A DNA stretch of 64,000 nucleotides from Paucibacter_B soli (GTDB lineage Bacteria; Pseudomonadota; Gammaproteobacteria; Burkholderiales; Burkholderiaceae_C). The notes under the pieces were generated by a model. It saw nothing but the letters and a program-made list of their open reading frames with translations. It was not told the origin of the DNA and did no database searches. A program made the translations under genes and the position numbers. Below are positions 42,741-50,905 of this stretch, piece after piece. The stretch is from positions 124,001-188,000 of the forward strand of contig NZ_JBBHJW010000002.1 of NCBI RefSeq assembly GCF_037482845.1, written 5' to 3'. The number at the start of each line of letters is the position of its first letter. Position 1 is the first letter of the stretch.

Positions 42741-44106
42741 GATGTCCTCCGCTTGGTTTGCGAATCTGCACCTCGACGCCGCCGGCGGGCTGGGGCAAGG
42801 CCGGCCGCGCCGGCTCGGCCAGCGGCCCCTGCCATTCGTAGGCCAGGCTGCCGGGCGGATGCTTGAACCAGCCGGGGTCGCTGTAGTCGCCCGGTTTCTG
42901 ATCCTTGCGCACCTTCAGCATGCTGAACATGCCGCCCATGGCCACCGGACCGAAGGGGCCGCTGCCGGCCATCATCGCCGCGGTGTTGTCGGGCAGGGGC
43001 ATTTCCATCTCGGTCATGTCGTGCATGCCGCGCTCGCCCATCACCATGTAGTCGGGCACCAGTTGCGTGATCTTGCGCGCCAGCTGGCGGTGGTCCACGC
43101 CAATCATGGTGGGCAGGTCGTGGCCCATCGCGTTCATGGTGTGGTGGCTCTTGTGGCAGTGCAGGGCCCAGTCGCCTTCCTCGTCGGCAATGAAGTCCAG
43201 CTGCCGCATCTGGCCCACCGCTACATCGGTGGTGACCTCGGGCCAGCGCGCGCTCCTGGGTACCGGGCCGCCATCGGTGCCGGTGACCGTGAACTCATGG
43301 CCGTGCAGATGGATGGGATGGTTGGTCATGGTGAGGTTGCCGACGCGGATGCGCACCTTCTCGCCCTGGCGCGCCACCAGCGGCGCGATGCCCGGGAACA
43401 CGCGGCTGTTCCAGCTCCAGAGATTGAAGTCCAGCATCGTCATGATCTTGGGCGTGGCGCTGCCGGGCTCGATGTCGTAGGCGTTCAGCAGGAACACATA
43501 GTCGCGGTCCACCGTGTCGATGAGCGGATGCTTCCCCTTGGGATGGGTGATCCACAAGCCCATCATGCCCATCGCCATCTGCACCATCTCGTCGGCATGC
43601 GGGTGGTACATGAAGGTGCCCGGGCGGCGCGCCACGAACTCGTAGACATAGGTCTTGCCGGGCGCAATCGGCGCCTGGGTCAGGCCGCTGACGCCGTCCA
43701 TGCCGCAGGGCAGGCGCTGGCCATGCCAGTGCATGCTGGTGACCTCGGGCAGCTTGTTGGTGACGAAGATGCGCACCCGGTCGCCCTCCACCACCTCGAT
43801 GGTGGGGCCGGGACTCTGGCCGTTATAGCCCCACAGGTGGGCCTTGAAGCCGGGCGTCATCTCGCGCACCACCGGCTCGGCCACCAGATGGAATTCCTTC
43901 ACCCCGCCGCTGCCCATGCGCCAGGGCAGGGTCCAGCCGTTCAGCGTGACGACAGGGTTGTAGGGCCGGCCGCTGGCGGGCTGCAGCGGCGGCTGGGTGT
44001 CGGGCGAGGTCTGGGTGACGGGTTCGGGCAGGGCGGCCATCGCCACCTTGCTGACCGTGCCGACCGCAAGCGCCGCACCGCCGAGAAAGTTTCTGCGGGA
44101 AACCAT
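42730..44106 (-). CDS. Tat-exported multicopper oxidase (copper tolerance type)
   Basis: A 458-residue three-cupredoxin oxidase. The leader has a Tat motif SRRNFLGG. All four copper-binding motifs are present: MHWHGQ, MYHPHADEM, NHPIHLHGHEF and the closing HCHKSHHTMNAM, which supplies the type 1 Cys, His and Met. A Met/His-rich segment (about 330-400, with GMHDMTEMEMPLP) could bind Cu(I). Such enzymes oxidise Cu(I) to the less toxic Cu(II) in the periplasm. It starts ten bases after the TolC-like gene. Confidence 0.92.
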   Translation of the reverse strand: MVSRRNFLGGAALAVGTVSKVAMAALPEPVTQTSPDTQPPLQPASGRPYNPVVTLNGWTLPWRMGSGGVKEFHLVAEPVVREMTPGFKAHLWGYNGQSPGPTIEVVEGDRVRIFVTNKLPEVTSMHWHGQRLPCGMDGVSGLTQAPIAPGKTYVYEFVARRPGTFMYHPHADEMVQMAMGMMGLWITHPKGKHPLIDTVDRDYVFLLNAYDIEPGSATPKIMTMLDFNLWSWNSRVFPGIAPLVARQGEKVRIRVGNLTMTNHPIHLHGHEFTVTGTDGGPVPRSARWPEVTTDVAVGQMRQLDFIADEEGDWALHCHKSHHTMNAMGHDLPTMIGVDHRQLARKITQLVPDYMVMGERGMHDMTEMEMPLPDNTAAMMAGSGPFGPVAMGGMFSMLKVRKDQKPGDYSDPGWFKHPPGSLAYEWQGPLAEPARPALPQPAGGVEVQIRKPSGGHHGH

Positions 44107-44115
44107 GGGCTTCTT

Positions 44116-45513
44116 TCAGTGGCCACCGCTGTCAGCGGCGGCGGGTGTGGCGGTGATTGCGCCGGCCCGGGCGAGGCCTGGCTTGCCCAGCAGGGCCTGG
44201 TCCAGATCGGCCTTGGCGAGCCAGAAATCGCGCTGCGCGTCGATCGCTGCAGCCACGCTGGCGATCTGCGCGCGCGTGTCGGCCAGCAGCTCGAACACGC
44301 CGATCAGCATGCCGTTGTAGCGCAAGAGGTTTTCCTCGGCGATGCGCTGGCGCAGCGGCACCAGTTCCTGCCTGTGATGCTGGGCGATGGCATGGGCGGA
44401 GCGGTAATTGCCATAGGCCTCGCGCAGCTCCGAGCGGGCGTTGATGGCGGTCTCGGCGACGCGCTCCAGCGCCTGCAGATACTGGCTCTCTGCGCGCGCC
44501 ACGCGCGCCTGGCCCCAGTCGAACAGCGGCAGCTCCAGGCTCAGCTCCCAGCCGCGCTGGGTGGGCGCCAGGTTCGAGCTGTTGCGCACCAGGCCCAGCT
44601 CCAGCACGTTCACCATGCGCGTTACGCGGCTCAGGCCCAGCTGTCGCGCCAGCGCCTCGCTGGCCAGCCGGGCGCCCTGCACATCGAGGCGCCGGGCCAT
44701 GCCGATGCGCTCGATCTCTGGCAGCTCGTCGGCCTGGGCGGGCAGATCGGGCAGGCGCTCGGGCAGGGCAAAGCTCGCTGCCTGCTCGCCCCACAGGCCC
44801 AGCTGGCGGGTCAGGCGTTCGCGTGCGCTGCGCTGCAGCTGTTCGGCGCGCGCCAGCCCCAGCGCGGCGTCGGCATAAAAGCCCTGCTCACGGGCGCGCT
44901 GCAGCGCGCTGAAGTTGCCCACCTGGGCCATGCGGCGCGCCAGCTCGGCGCCGGCCTCGGCGGCCTCCATCACCTGGGCGGCATAACGCCGCGCTTGTTC
45001 GGTGGCGACCGCTGCTATCCAGGCCTTGCGCGTCTCGGCCGCCAGGCTCAGCACCTCCAGGGCAACGCGCTGCTTGCTCTGCTCGAAGCGCCGCGCCTCG
45101 AGCTGGCCGGTCCAGGGCAGGGCCAGCAGCCTGGCCAGGTTGAGGTGCAGGCCGCGTTCGATCTCATGCTCGTCGCCGCGCTGCAGGCTGGCCAGGCTGA
45201 TGCCCGGGTTGGGCAGGCGGCCGGCCTGCACAAAGTCCGCTTCGCCGATGCCCAGTTCAAAGAAGCTGGCCTGCAGGCCGCGGTTGTTGAGCAGGGCCAG
45301 CTGCACCGCGGCCTCGGCGTCCAGCGGCTGCGCCAGCAGCTCGGCCACGCGCTGGCGGATTGCGGCGCGCTCGGCCTCGCTGCGCGCCCAGCGCAGCTCC
45401 TTGTCCAGATGGTTGCGGGCGCTCTGCTGCACCGGGCCGAAGCCGCCATCGGCGCTGAAACCGGCGCAGCCGCCCAGCAGGGCCAGGCTCAAAAGCAGGG
45501 GCAGGCCTCTCAT
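44116..45513 (-). CDS. TolC-family outer-membrane lipoprotein (CusC-like)
   Basis: A 465-residue outer-membrane efflux protein. The leader ends with a lipobox LLGGCAG (Cys about residue 16). The body has two long helical hairpin repeats typical of TolC/CusC, with LALLNNRGLQASFFELGIGEADFVQAGRLPNPGIS in the first and QRGWELSLELPLFDWGQARVARAESQY in the second. No cognate inner-membrane pump or adaptor lies in the operon, so it either borrows one or has another role. It overlaps the 98-residue gene upstream by four bases. Confidence 0.88.
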   Translation of the reverse strand: MRGLPLLLSLALLGGCAGFSADGGFGPVQQSARNHLDKELRWARSEAERAAIRQRVAELLAQPLDAEAAVQLALLNNRGLQASFFELGIGEADFVQAGRLPNPGISLASLQRGDEHEIERGLHLNLARLLALPWTGQLEARRFEQSKQRVALEVLSLAAETRKAWIAAVATEQARRYAAQVMEAAEAGAELARRMAQVGNFSALQRAREQGFYADAALGLARAEQLQRSARERLTRQLGLWGEQAASFALPERLPDLPAQADELPEIERIGMARRLDVQGARLASEALARQLGLSRVTRMVNVLELGLVRNSSNLAPTQRGWELSLELPLFDWGQARVARAESQYLQALERVAETAINARSELREAYGNYRSAHAIAQHHRQELVPLRQRIAEENLLRYNGMLIGVFELLADTRAQIASVAAAIDAQRDFWLAKADLDQALLGKPGLARAGAITATPAAADSGGH

Positions 45514-45806
45514 GGCGTGCCGACTCCGCGTGGCGCCGAGGCCGGGCTGGCCGCAGACGCGGGCTGGGCTGGCTGGGCCGCCTCGCGCGCATAGGCACGC
45601 CAGCCGCCGTTGCGCAGCACCTGCTCGTTGGCCGCGCGCCAGGGCGTGGCGGGGGCTTCGTCGAAGCGGCGGTAGGCGTCCAGTGCCTTGGGCGCCACGG
45701 CCCCGGGCACGCGGGCCTGCGCGTCCGCCGGGTCGCCGGGCTGGGCCAGTGCCTGCAGGCTGCAGCCCAGCAGTGCTATCCATACGGGTCGCTTTTTCAA
45801 CAACAT
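45510..45806 (-). CDS. Small exported hypothetical protein, first gene of the copper operon
   Basis: A 98-residue protein with a signal peptide (about 1-22, cleavage after ALA). The mature part has the block RRFDEAPATPWRAANEQVLRNGGWRAYAREA and then an Ala/Pro/Ser-rich tail. It has no cysteine ligands or His/Met clusters. I do not recognise a named family. The start at 45806 lies about 18 bases after the predicted CueR-type transcription start, and its stop overlaps the TolC-like start (ATGA). Confidence 0.72.
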   Translation of the reverse strand: MLLKKRPVWIALLGCSLQALAQPGDPADAQARVPGAVAPKALDAYRRFDEAPATPWRAANEQVLRNGGWRAYAREAAQPAQPASAASPASAPRGVGTP

Positions 45807-45830
45807 GTCCGCACTCTAAGTGAAGCCACG

Positions 45831-45861
45831 ATGCTCGGGCTTGCCATCGGGGCAAGGTCAA
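45831..45861 (-). promoter_or_regulatory. MerR/CueR-type copper-responsive promoter
   Basis: On the minus strand TTGACC (-35, 45861-45856) and GAGCAT (-10, 45836-45831) are separated by 19 bases instead of 17. The spacer region contains the dyad CTTGCC-N5-GGCAAG (45840-45856). A stretched spacer with an inverted repeat between -35 and -10 is the hallmark of MerR-family activation, and TTGACCTTGCC is typical of CueR-type copper sites. The regulator gene is not in the window. Confidence 0.72.
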
Positions 45862-45971
45862 GCGCCGTTGGCCTACAGCCCCAGTGCCTCCTCCGTTTCG
45901 CGCGGCGCAGGCTCAGGCGGGGGTGTGGGCTGGCCGGGCGGATGCTGCTGGCCAGGTGAAACTCGGCCGCC

Positions 45972-46517
45972 TCAGGTGAGCGGGCGCGTCAGGTCCCGGA
46001 CGACGGTGGGCCCGACGCGCTGCTCGATCTCGCGTAGCAAGGCCTGACCCCAGCCGAGTGCGAACATGGCCTCGGCCACCACGAACATCGGGCCCACCAG
46101 CAGGCCCACGAGATCGTCGACGAAGGCGGGTTTCCTGCCCTCGTAGTAATGGCCGATGAACTGGATGATCCAGCCCAACGCAAAGGCGCTGACGCCCCAG
46201 CCCAGCCAGGCGCCCGCGCTGCCTGTGGCGAAGGGCTCGGCCAGCGCCATCAGGAGGCCGTTGACGGCACTCACCGCCAGGCCCAGCGGCAGATTGCCGC
46301 GCGTCAGATACCAGAGGGTGCTGGCGCCCCACAGCAGCCAGGCGGCGCTGAGCGCATAGCCGGCCAGCTCGAACTGGGCGCGCGCCAGCAGGATGCCGAT
46401 CGCGAACACGATCAGCGGGATGCCGACGAAATGGGTGGCGATATTGCGGCGGTCGCGGTGGTAGGCCGCGTACTGGGCCATCAGCTCGGTGGCGGAGCGC
46501 AAGGGGCTGGCTGCCAT
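45972..46517 (-). CDS. Mpo1-like (DUF962) membrane protein
   Basis: A 181-residue membrane protein with about four helices. The conserved DUF962 histidine motifs are present: YAAYHRDRRNIATHFVGIPLI near the N-terminus and WIIQFIGHYYEGRKPAFVDDL in the second half. In yeast, Mpo1 is an iron-dependent dioxygenase that shortens 2-hydroxy fatty acids; whether bacterial members share this is not certain. GGAG precedes the ATG at 46517. It is divergent from the YceI-like gene. Confidence 0.85.
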   Translation of the reverse strand: MAASPLRSATELMAQYAAYHRDRRNIATHFVGIPLIVFAIGILLARAQFELAGYALSAAWLLWGASTLWYLTRGNLPLGLAVSAVNGLLMALAEPFATGSAGAWLGWGVSAFALGWIIQFIGHYYEGRKPAFVDDLVGLLVGPMFVVAEAMFALGWGQALLREIEQRVGPTVVRDLTRPLT

Positions 46518-46611
46518 GATGATGTCTCCGGTGCGGTGGATGTGTTGATGTTAGGACGAAGGCGGTCTTGCTGAAGTCAAAATGCCGACAAACCCGGCGC
46601 TGGCAAACCCT

Positions 46612-47274
46612 ATGTCGTCCACCTCCTTGCAGCTGACCGCGCCGCTGGCCCTTCTGCTGGCACTTCTACTGGCGGCCTGCGCGCAGGCACCCGCCCCGGT
46701 AGTCGCGCCGCCGGAGCTGCCGGCCGCGGCGGCGCAAGGCCTTTGGACGGTGGATGCCGGCGCGTCCAGCCTGCGCATCCTGGTGCTGCGCGGCGGCCGC
46801 CTGGCGGCCCTGGGCCATAACCATGTGCTGGGCCTGCCGGCGCTGCGGGGTGGTGTGCAAATGCCGGCCCGGCTGCTGGACCTGAGCTTTCGCCTCGACG
46901 CGCTGGAATTCGACCGGCCGGCCTGGCGCGCCGCGCTGGGGCCGGACTTCGCCTCGCAGCCGGACGCCGATGCGATCGCCGCGACGCGCCGCAATATGCT
47001 GATCGCGCTGGAGGCCGAGCGCTTTCCGTTGGTGCGCTTGCGGGCCCGTGACCCTAACGGAGATGGTCTGCGGCTTGAGCTGACGCTGCATGGTCAGACG
47101 CGCGTCCTCACCGTGCCGCTGCAGCTGGACCAGCAGGCGCACAGCCTGCGCGCCCGCAGCCGCTTCACGATCAGGCAAAGCGATTTCGGCATCCAGCCCT
47201 TCAGTGTGCTGGGCGGGCTGCTGGCGGTGCAGGACGAGCTGCGTATCGAGGCCGACCTCCTGCTGAGGCCTTAG
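46612..47274 (+). CDS. YceI-domain lipoprotein
   Basis: A 220-residue exported protein. The leader ends in a lipobox LLAACAQ. The YceI/lipocalin-like domain begins GLWTVDAGASSLRILVLRGGRLAALGHNH and includes RRNMLIALEAERFPLVRLRA and RFTIRQSDFGIQP. YceI proteins bind isoprenoid-like lipids; the role here is unknown. The start is uncertain: ATG 46612 gives a compact leader, ATG 46582 adds ten residues, and neither has a clear ribosome binding site. It converges on moeA, eight bases away. Confidence 0.8.
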   Translation: MSSTSLQLTAPLALLLALLLAACAQAPAPVVAPPELPAAAAQGLWTVDAGASSLRILVLRGGRLAALGHNHVLGLPALRGGVQMPARLLDLSFRLDALEFDRPAWRAALGPDFASQPDADAIAATRRNMLIALEAERFPLVRLRARDPNGDGLRLELTLHGQTRVLTVPLQLDQQAHSLRARSRFTIRQSDFGIQPFSVLGGLLAVQDELRIEADLLLRP

Positions 47275-47282
47275 ACCAGCCC

Positions 47283-48563
47283 CTAGACCAGGCCATCGAA
47301 GGGCAGCACATCCACCTCCTCGCCCGCCGCCACCTCGCCCTGGTGGTGGCTCAGCAGCACCAGGCCGTTGGCGCGGCTCATGCTGGAGAGGATGCCCGAG
47401 CCTTGGTCGCCGGTGATCTCGACCTGCCAGCGCCCGTCGGGCGCGCGGCTGACGATGCCGCGCTGGTATTCGGTGCGGCCGGCGCGCTTGCGCAGCGCGC
47501 GCGTGCTGGCGGCGCGCAGCAGGGGCAGGGGGGCAGGTCTTGCCCCGCCCATCACCAGCAGGGCCTCGCGCACAAAGGCGTAGAAGGCCACCATCACCGC
47601 CACCGGATTGCCGGGCAGGCCGAACAGCAGGGGGGCGTCGGGGTTCTTGCCGAGCCGGCCGATCGCCATCGGGCGGCCCGGGCGGATCGCGAGGCGCCAG
47701 AACAGCACCTCGCCCTGCTCGCTCATGATGCGCTTGGTGTGGTCGGCCTCGCCCACGCCCACGCCGCCCGAGGTGATGACGGCATCGGCACAGGCGGCCG
47801 CCTGTGCGAAGGCGCTGCGCAGCGCTTGCGGATCGTCGGGCACCACGCCCAGGTCCAGCGCCTCAACGCCCAGGCGTTGCAGCATGGCCCAGAGGGTGTA
47901 GCGATTGCTGTCGTAGACGCAGCCGGGCGCCAGCGGCTCGCCCAGCGAGCGCAGCTCGTTGCCGGTGGAGAAGAAGGCCACGCGCAGGCGGCGGAACACC
48001 GGCAGCTCGGCCAGGCCCAGCGAGGCCAGCAGGCCCAGATCGGCGGGCTGCAGGATGCGGCCGGCGGGCAGGGCCACGCTGCCCAGGGCCAGGTCTTCGC
48101 CGGCGCGGCGGCGGTTGGCGCCGGGCTGCAGGCTGCCGGCCGCGATCACGATCTCATCGCCCACACGTTCGGTCAGTTCCTGCGGCACCACGGTGTCCAG
48201 CCCCGCGGGCATCAGCGCCCCGGTCATGATGCGCTGGCAGCAGCCGGGGGGCAGGTCTTGCGCCTGGCCGGCGCCGGCCAGGCTGGTGCCGGCCACGCGC
48301 AAGCGGGTGGGGTCGGTGGCGTTCAGCTCGCTGCCGCGCAGGGCGTAGCCGTCCATTGCCGAGTTGTCATGCGCGGGCACGGCGATGGGCGAGATCTGGT
48401 CGGCCGCCAGCACACGGCCCAGCGCGCTGCGCAGCGCTAGTTTCTCCACCGCCTGCACGCGCGGCAGCAGGCGGGCGATGAAGGCCTGGGCCACGCCCAC
48501 CTCCAGGTCGTCGGCTTGGTAGCCGGGCAGGTCGCTGGCGATGTCTTGGAGGCTGGGTGTCAT
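47283..48563 (-). CDS. moeA: Molybdopterin molybdenumtransferase MoeA
   Basis: Inserts molybdate into adenylylated molybdopterin. The 426-residue protein has the N-terminal hinge PISPIAVPAHDNSAMDGYAL-type motif (IAVPAHDNSAMDGYALRG), GCCQRIMTGALMPAG, the MPT-binding domain (about 190-335) with FFSTGNELRSLGEPLAPG and VITSGGVGVGEADHTK, and GLPGNPVAVMV. The stop-start overlap with the upstream acetyltransferase (four bases) places it last in the moaA-mobA-GNAT-moeA operon. Confidence 0.95.
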   Translation of the reverse strand: MTPSLQDIASDLPGYQADDLEVGVAQAFIARLLPRVQAVEKLALRSALGRVLAADQISPIAVPAHDNSAMDGYALRGSELNATDPTRLRVAGTSLAGAGQAQDLPPGCCQRIMTGALMPAGLDTVVPQELTERVGDEIVIAAGSLQPGANRRRAGEDLALGSVALPAGRILQPADLGLLASLGLAELPVFRRLRVAFFSTGNELRSLGEPLAPGCVYDSNRYTLWAMLQRLGVEALDLGVVPDDPQALRSAFAQAAACADAVITSGGVGVGEADHTKRIMSEQGEVLFWRLAIRPGRPMAIGRLGKNPDAPLLFGLPGNPVAVMVAFYAFVREALLVMGGARPAPLPLLRAASTRALRKRAGRTEYQRGIVSRAPDGRWQVEITGDQGSGILSSMSRANGLVLLSHHQGEVAAGEEVDVLPFDGLV

Positions 48564-49114
48564 AAGGTAGGTAGCGGGCAGACCATCAAGGCCTTGTCGA
48601 TGTAGCGGCCGTCGGGCAGGCGGATCGCGCGCGGCAACAGGCCATAGCGTGTGAAACCCGCGCCTTCGTAGAGGCGCAGCGCCGCCAGATTGCCGGCGCT
48701 GACGCTCAGCGTCACCTGCTCCAGCTCGGGCTCGCTGCGCAGCAGGGCGAGGGCCTGGTTCAGCAGGCGCCGGCCTAGGCCCTGGCCCTGCATCTCGTCG
48801 GCCACCATCATGCCCACCAGATGCGCCACATGGCGCACCTTCAGGCGCGGCTCGCGCTCGCAGGTGAGTGCGCCCACCATGCGGCCGCCCTGCCAGGCCA
48901 CCAGGGTGAAGAGGGCCTTGCCGCCCACGCTGGCGTGCAGGCGTGCCTGGTAGCTGGCGGCGGGGCGGGTGGCCTCAGTGGCGGCGTCGGAGGTGAAGGC
49001 GTCCTCGTGGCGCATCAGCATGGCATCGCGCAAGGCCTTGTAGGCCGCCAGATCGGCGGGCTGCATGAGGCGCAGCTGCGCCTGTTCAGCTTGCGGCAAG
49101 GCGCTGGAGTTCAT
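48560..49114 (-). CDS. GNAT-family N-acetyltransferase
   Basis: A 184-residue acetyl-CoA-dependent acetyltransferase. The acetyl-CoA loop is VADEMQGQGLGRRLLNQAL (about residues 108-126), and motif B is VSAGNLAALRLYEGAGFTRYG. The substrate is unknown. The ATG at 49114 overlaps the end of mobA by 29 bases; an in-frame ATG at 49066 would remove the overlap but cut into the conserved first strand. It lies inside the molybdenum-cofactor operon with overlaps on both sides, so it is coexpressed with it. Confidence 0.84.
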   Translation of the reverse strand: MNSSALPQAEQAQLRLMQPADLAAYKALRDAMLMRHEDAFTSDAATEATRPAASYQARLHASVGGKALFTLVAWQGGRMVGALTCEREPRLKVRHVAHLVGMMVADEMQGQGLGRRLLNQALALLRSEPELEQVTLSVSAGNLAALRLYEGAGFTRYGLLPRAIRLPDGRYIDKALMVCPLPTL

Positions 49115-49673
49115 CGAGGCTGTTGGCATTGAAAAAGGCGGCGGCATCGCCGTCGCGTTCGAAGGGAACCAGCACATGCGGCCGGGCTCGCAGGCAGGCC
49201 TCGACGCGATGGCCGCCGCCCGCCAGATAGGCATTCAGCGCCGGGGCCAGGTCTTGCCTGAGCAGGCAGAACACCGGCTGCACGCGCTCGGTGACGGGCA
49301 GGGCGACGGCCGCGCCTGTGCGCTCGGCGGCCTCGTGCAGCCGCGCGGCCAGGTCCAGCGGCAGGCGTGGCGCGTCGCAGGGCACGGCCAGCAACCAGGG
49401 CGTGCGGCAGGCCTGCAGGCCCGCCAGCAGCCCGGCCAGCGGGCCGGCGAAATCTTCCGATGCATCGGCCAGCACCGCATGGCCATAGGCGGCATAACGC
49501 GCCAGATTGCGGTTGGCATTGATCAGCAGCGTGCCCACTTGGGGGCCCAGGCGCTCCAGCACATGCTCGACCAGCGGCCGCCCTTGCAGGGGCTGCAGGC
49601 CCTTGTCGACCCCGCCCATGCGGCTGCCGCGGCCGCCGCAGAGCACAAGCCCGGTGATGTCGGCGGCCTGCAT
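49086..49673 (-). CDS. mobA: Molybdenum cofactor guanylyltransferase MobA
   Basis: Attaches GMP to molybdopterin to form the bis-MGD cofactor. The 195-residue protein has the nucleotidyltransferase motif GLVLCGGRGSRMGGVDKGLQPL (about residues 7-28) and the metal-site LAVPCDAPRLPLDLA. Its presence implies DMSO-reductase-type enzymes such as nitrate reductase or formate dehydrogenase elsewhere. The start is two bases after the moaA stop. Confidence 0.94.
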   Translation of the reverse strand: MQAADITGLVLCGGRGSRMGGVDKGLQPLQGRPLVEHVLERLGPQVGTLLINANRNLARYAAYGHAVLADASEDFAGPLAGLLAGLQACRTPWLLAVPCDAPRLPLDLAARLHEAAERTGAAVALPVTERVQPVFCLLRQDLAPALNAYLAGGGHRVEACLRARPHVLVPFERDGDAAAFFNANSLDELQRLAAS

Positions 49674-49675
49674 GC

Positions 49676-50791
49676 TCAGCCTCCGATGTAGTGCATCTCG
49701 ACGCGGCGTTCGCCGGAAGCATCACCCGCGTTGGCCCCGCGCAGCTGCGAGTAGCGGTCGCTGCGACCAGCCCAGACGCCGGCCAGCGCGCCGGCGATCT
49801 CGGCGTCGTTGCGGCCTTGCTCGCGTAACAGCGCGCGCAGGTCGTGGCCGCGGTGCGCGAACAGGCAGGTGTAGAGCTTGCCCTCGGTGGACAGGCGCGC
49901 GCGGTTGCAGTCGCCGCAAAACGCCTGGGTGACGCTGGAGATCAGGCCGATCTCGCCGCCGCCGTCGGCATAGGCCCAGCGCTCGGCGGTCTCTCCCGGT
50001 GCGCTGGCCGAGAGCGGCTGCAGCGCGAACTCGGCCTGCAGGCGCGCCAGCAGCTCCGCCGAGGGCAGTACCTCGTCCATGCGCCAGCCGTTGCTGGCAC
50101 CCACATCCATATATTCGATGAAGCGCAGCACCACGCCGCTGCCGCGGAAGTGCCGCGCCATGGCGAGGATCTGCTCGTCGTTGCTGCCGCGCTTGACCAC
50201 CATATTGACCTTGATGGGCGTAAGGCCCACGGCCTGCGCCGCCTCGATGCCGCGCAGCACCTCGGCGACCGGGAAGCCCACGTCGTTCATGCGCTGGAAC
50301 ACCGCGTCGTCCAGCGCGTCCAGGCTCACGGTGATGCGTTGCAGCCCGGCATCCTTCAGGGCGCGCGCCTTTTTGGCCAGCAGCGAGCCGTTGGTGGTCA
50401 GCGTCAGGTCCAGCGGTGCGCCCTCGGGGGTGCGCAGCGCGGCCAGCATCTCGATCAGGCGTTCGAGGTGGCGGCGCAACAAGGGCTCGCCGCCGGTGAG
50501 GCGCAGCTTCTGCACCCCCTGGGCCACGAAGACGCGCGCCAACCGGGTGATCTCCTCGAAGCTCAACAGATCGGCATGCGGCAGGAACTCGTGGTAGTGA
50601 TCGAACACCTCCTTGGGCATGCAATAGCTGCAGCGGAAATTGCAGCGGTCGGTGACCGAGATGCGCAGATCGCGCAGCGGCCGGCCCAGGGCATCGGTCA
50701 GCAGGCCGGTGGCGGCGGGCAGCTCGCGCGGCACGGCCGGCACCAGCGCTACCAGGCGCTGGTCGATCAGGGGAATCACGCCGTCTGTCAT
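49676..50791 (-). CDS. moaA: GTP 3',8-cyclase MoaA
   Basis: Radical-SAM enzyme performing the first step of molybdopterin synthesis from GTP. The 371-residue protein has the N-terminal cluster motif DRCNFRCSYCMPKE (about residues 47-60), GGEPLLRRHLERLI, and the C-terminal cluster motif FCGDCNRARLSTEGKLYTCLF, and ends EMHYIGG as usual. ATG 50791 (MTDGVIPLID) is chosen; an in-frame upstream extension would enter the promoter of the divergent sugar-kinase gene. First gene of the Moco operon. Confidence 0.96.
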   Translation of the reverse strand: MTDGVIPLIDQRLVALVPAVPRELPAATGLLTDALGRPLRDLRISVTDRCNFRCSYCMPKEVFDHYHEFLPHADLLSFEEITRLARVFVAQGVQKLRLTGGEPLLRRHLERLIEMLAALRTPEGAPLDLTLTTNGSLLAKKARALKDAGLQRITVSLDALDDAVFQRMNDVGFPVAEVLRGIEAAQAVGLTPIKVNMVVKRGSNDEQILAMARHFRGSGVVLRFIEYMDVGASNGWRMDEVLPSAELLARLQAEFALQPLSASAPGETAERWAYADGGGEIGLISSVTQAFCGDCNRARLSTEGKLYTCLFAHRGHDLRALLREQGRNDAEIAGALAGVWAGRSDRYSQLRGANAGDASGERRVEMHYIGG

Positions 50792-50905
50792 GCGCCGGAT
50801 TGTGCCCTTTGCGCCCGTCCCTGGCGGGCCTGGGGTCGGGCAGTTTTGCCTTAGATCAAGTTGGAGGGGCTTGCGGCCGGGCCTTTCAACGGGTGGAATG
50901 CGGGC

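Noticed and set aside
42409..45594. Open frame of 1061 codons on the plus strand through the copper operon
   Set aside because: Antisense to six recognisable overlapping genes. The composition is His/Gln/Ala/Gly-rich shadow sequence with no domain.
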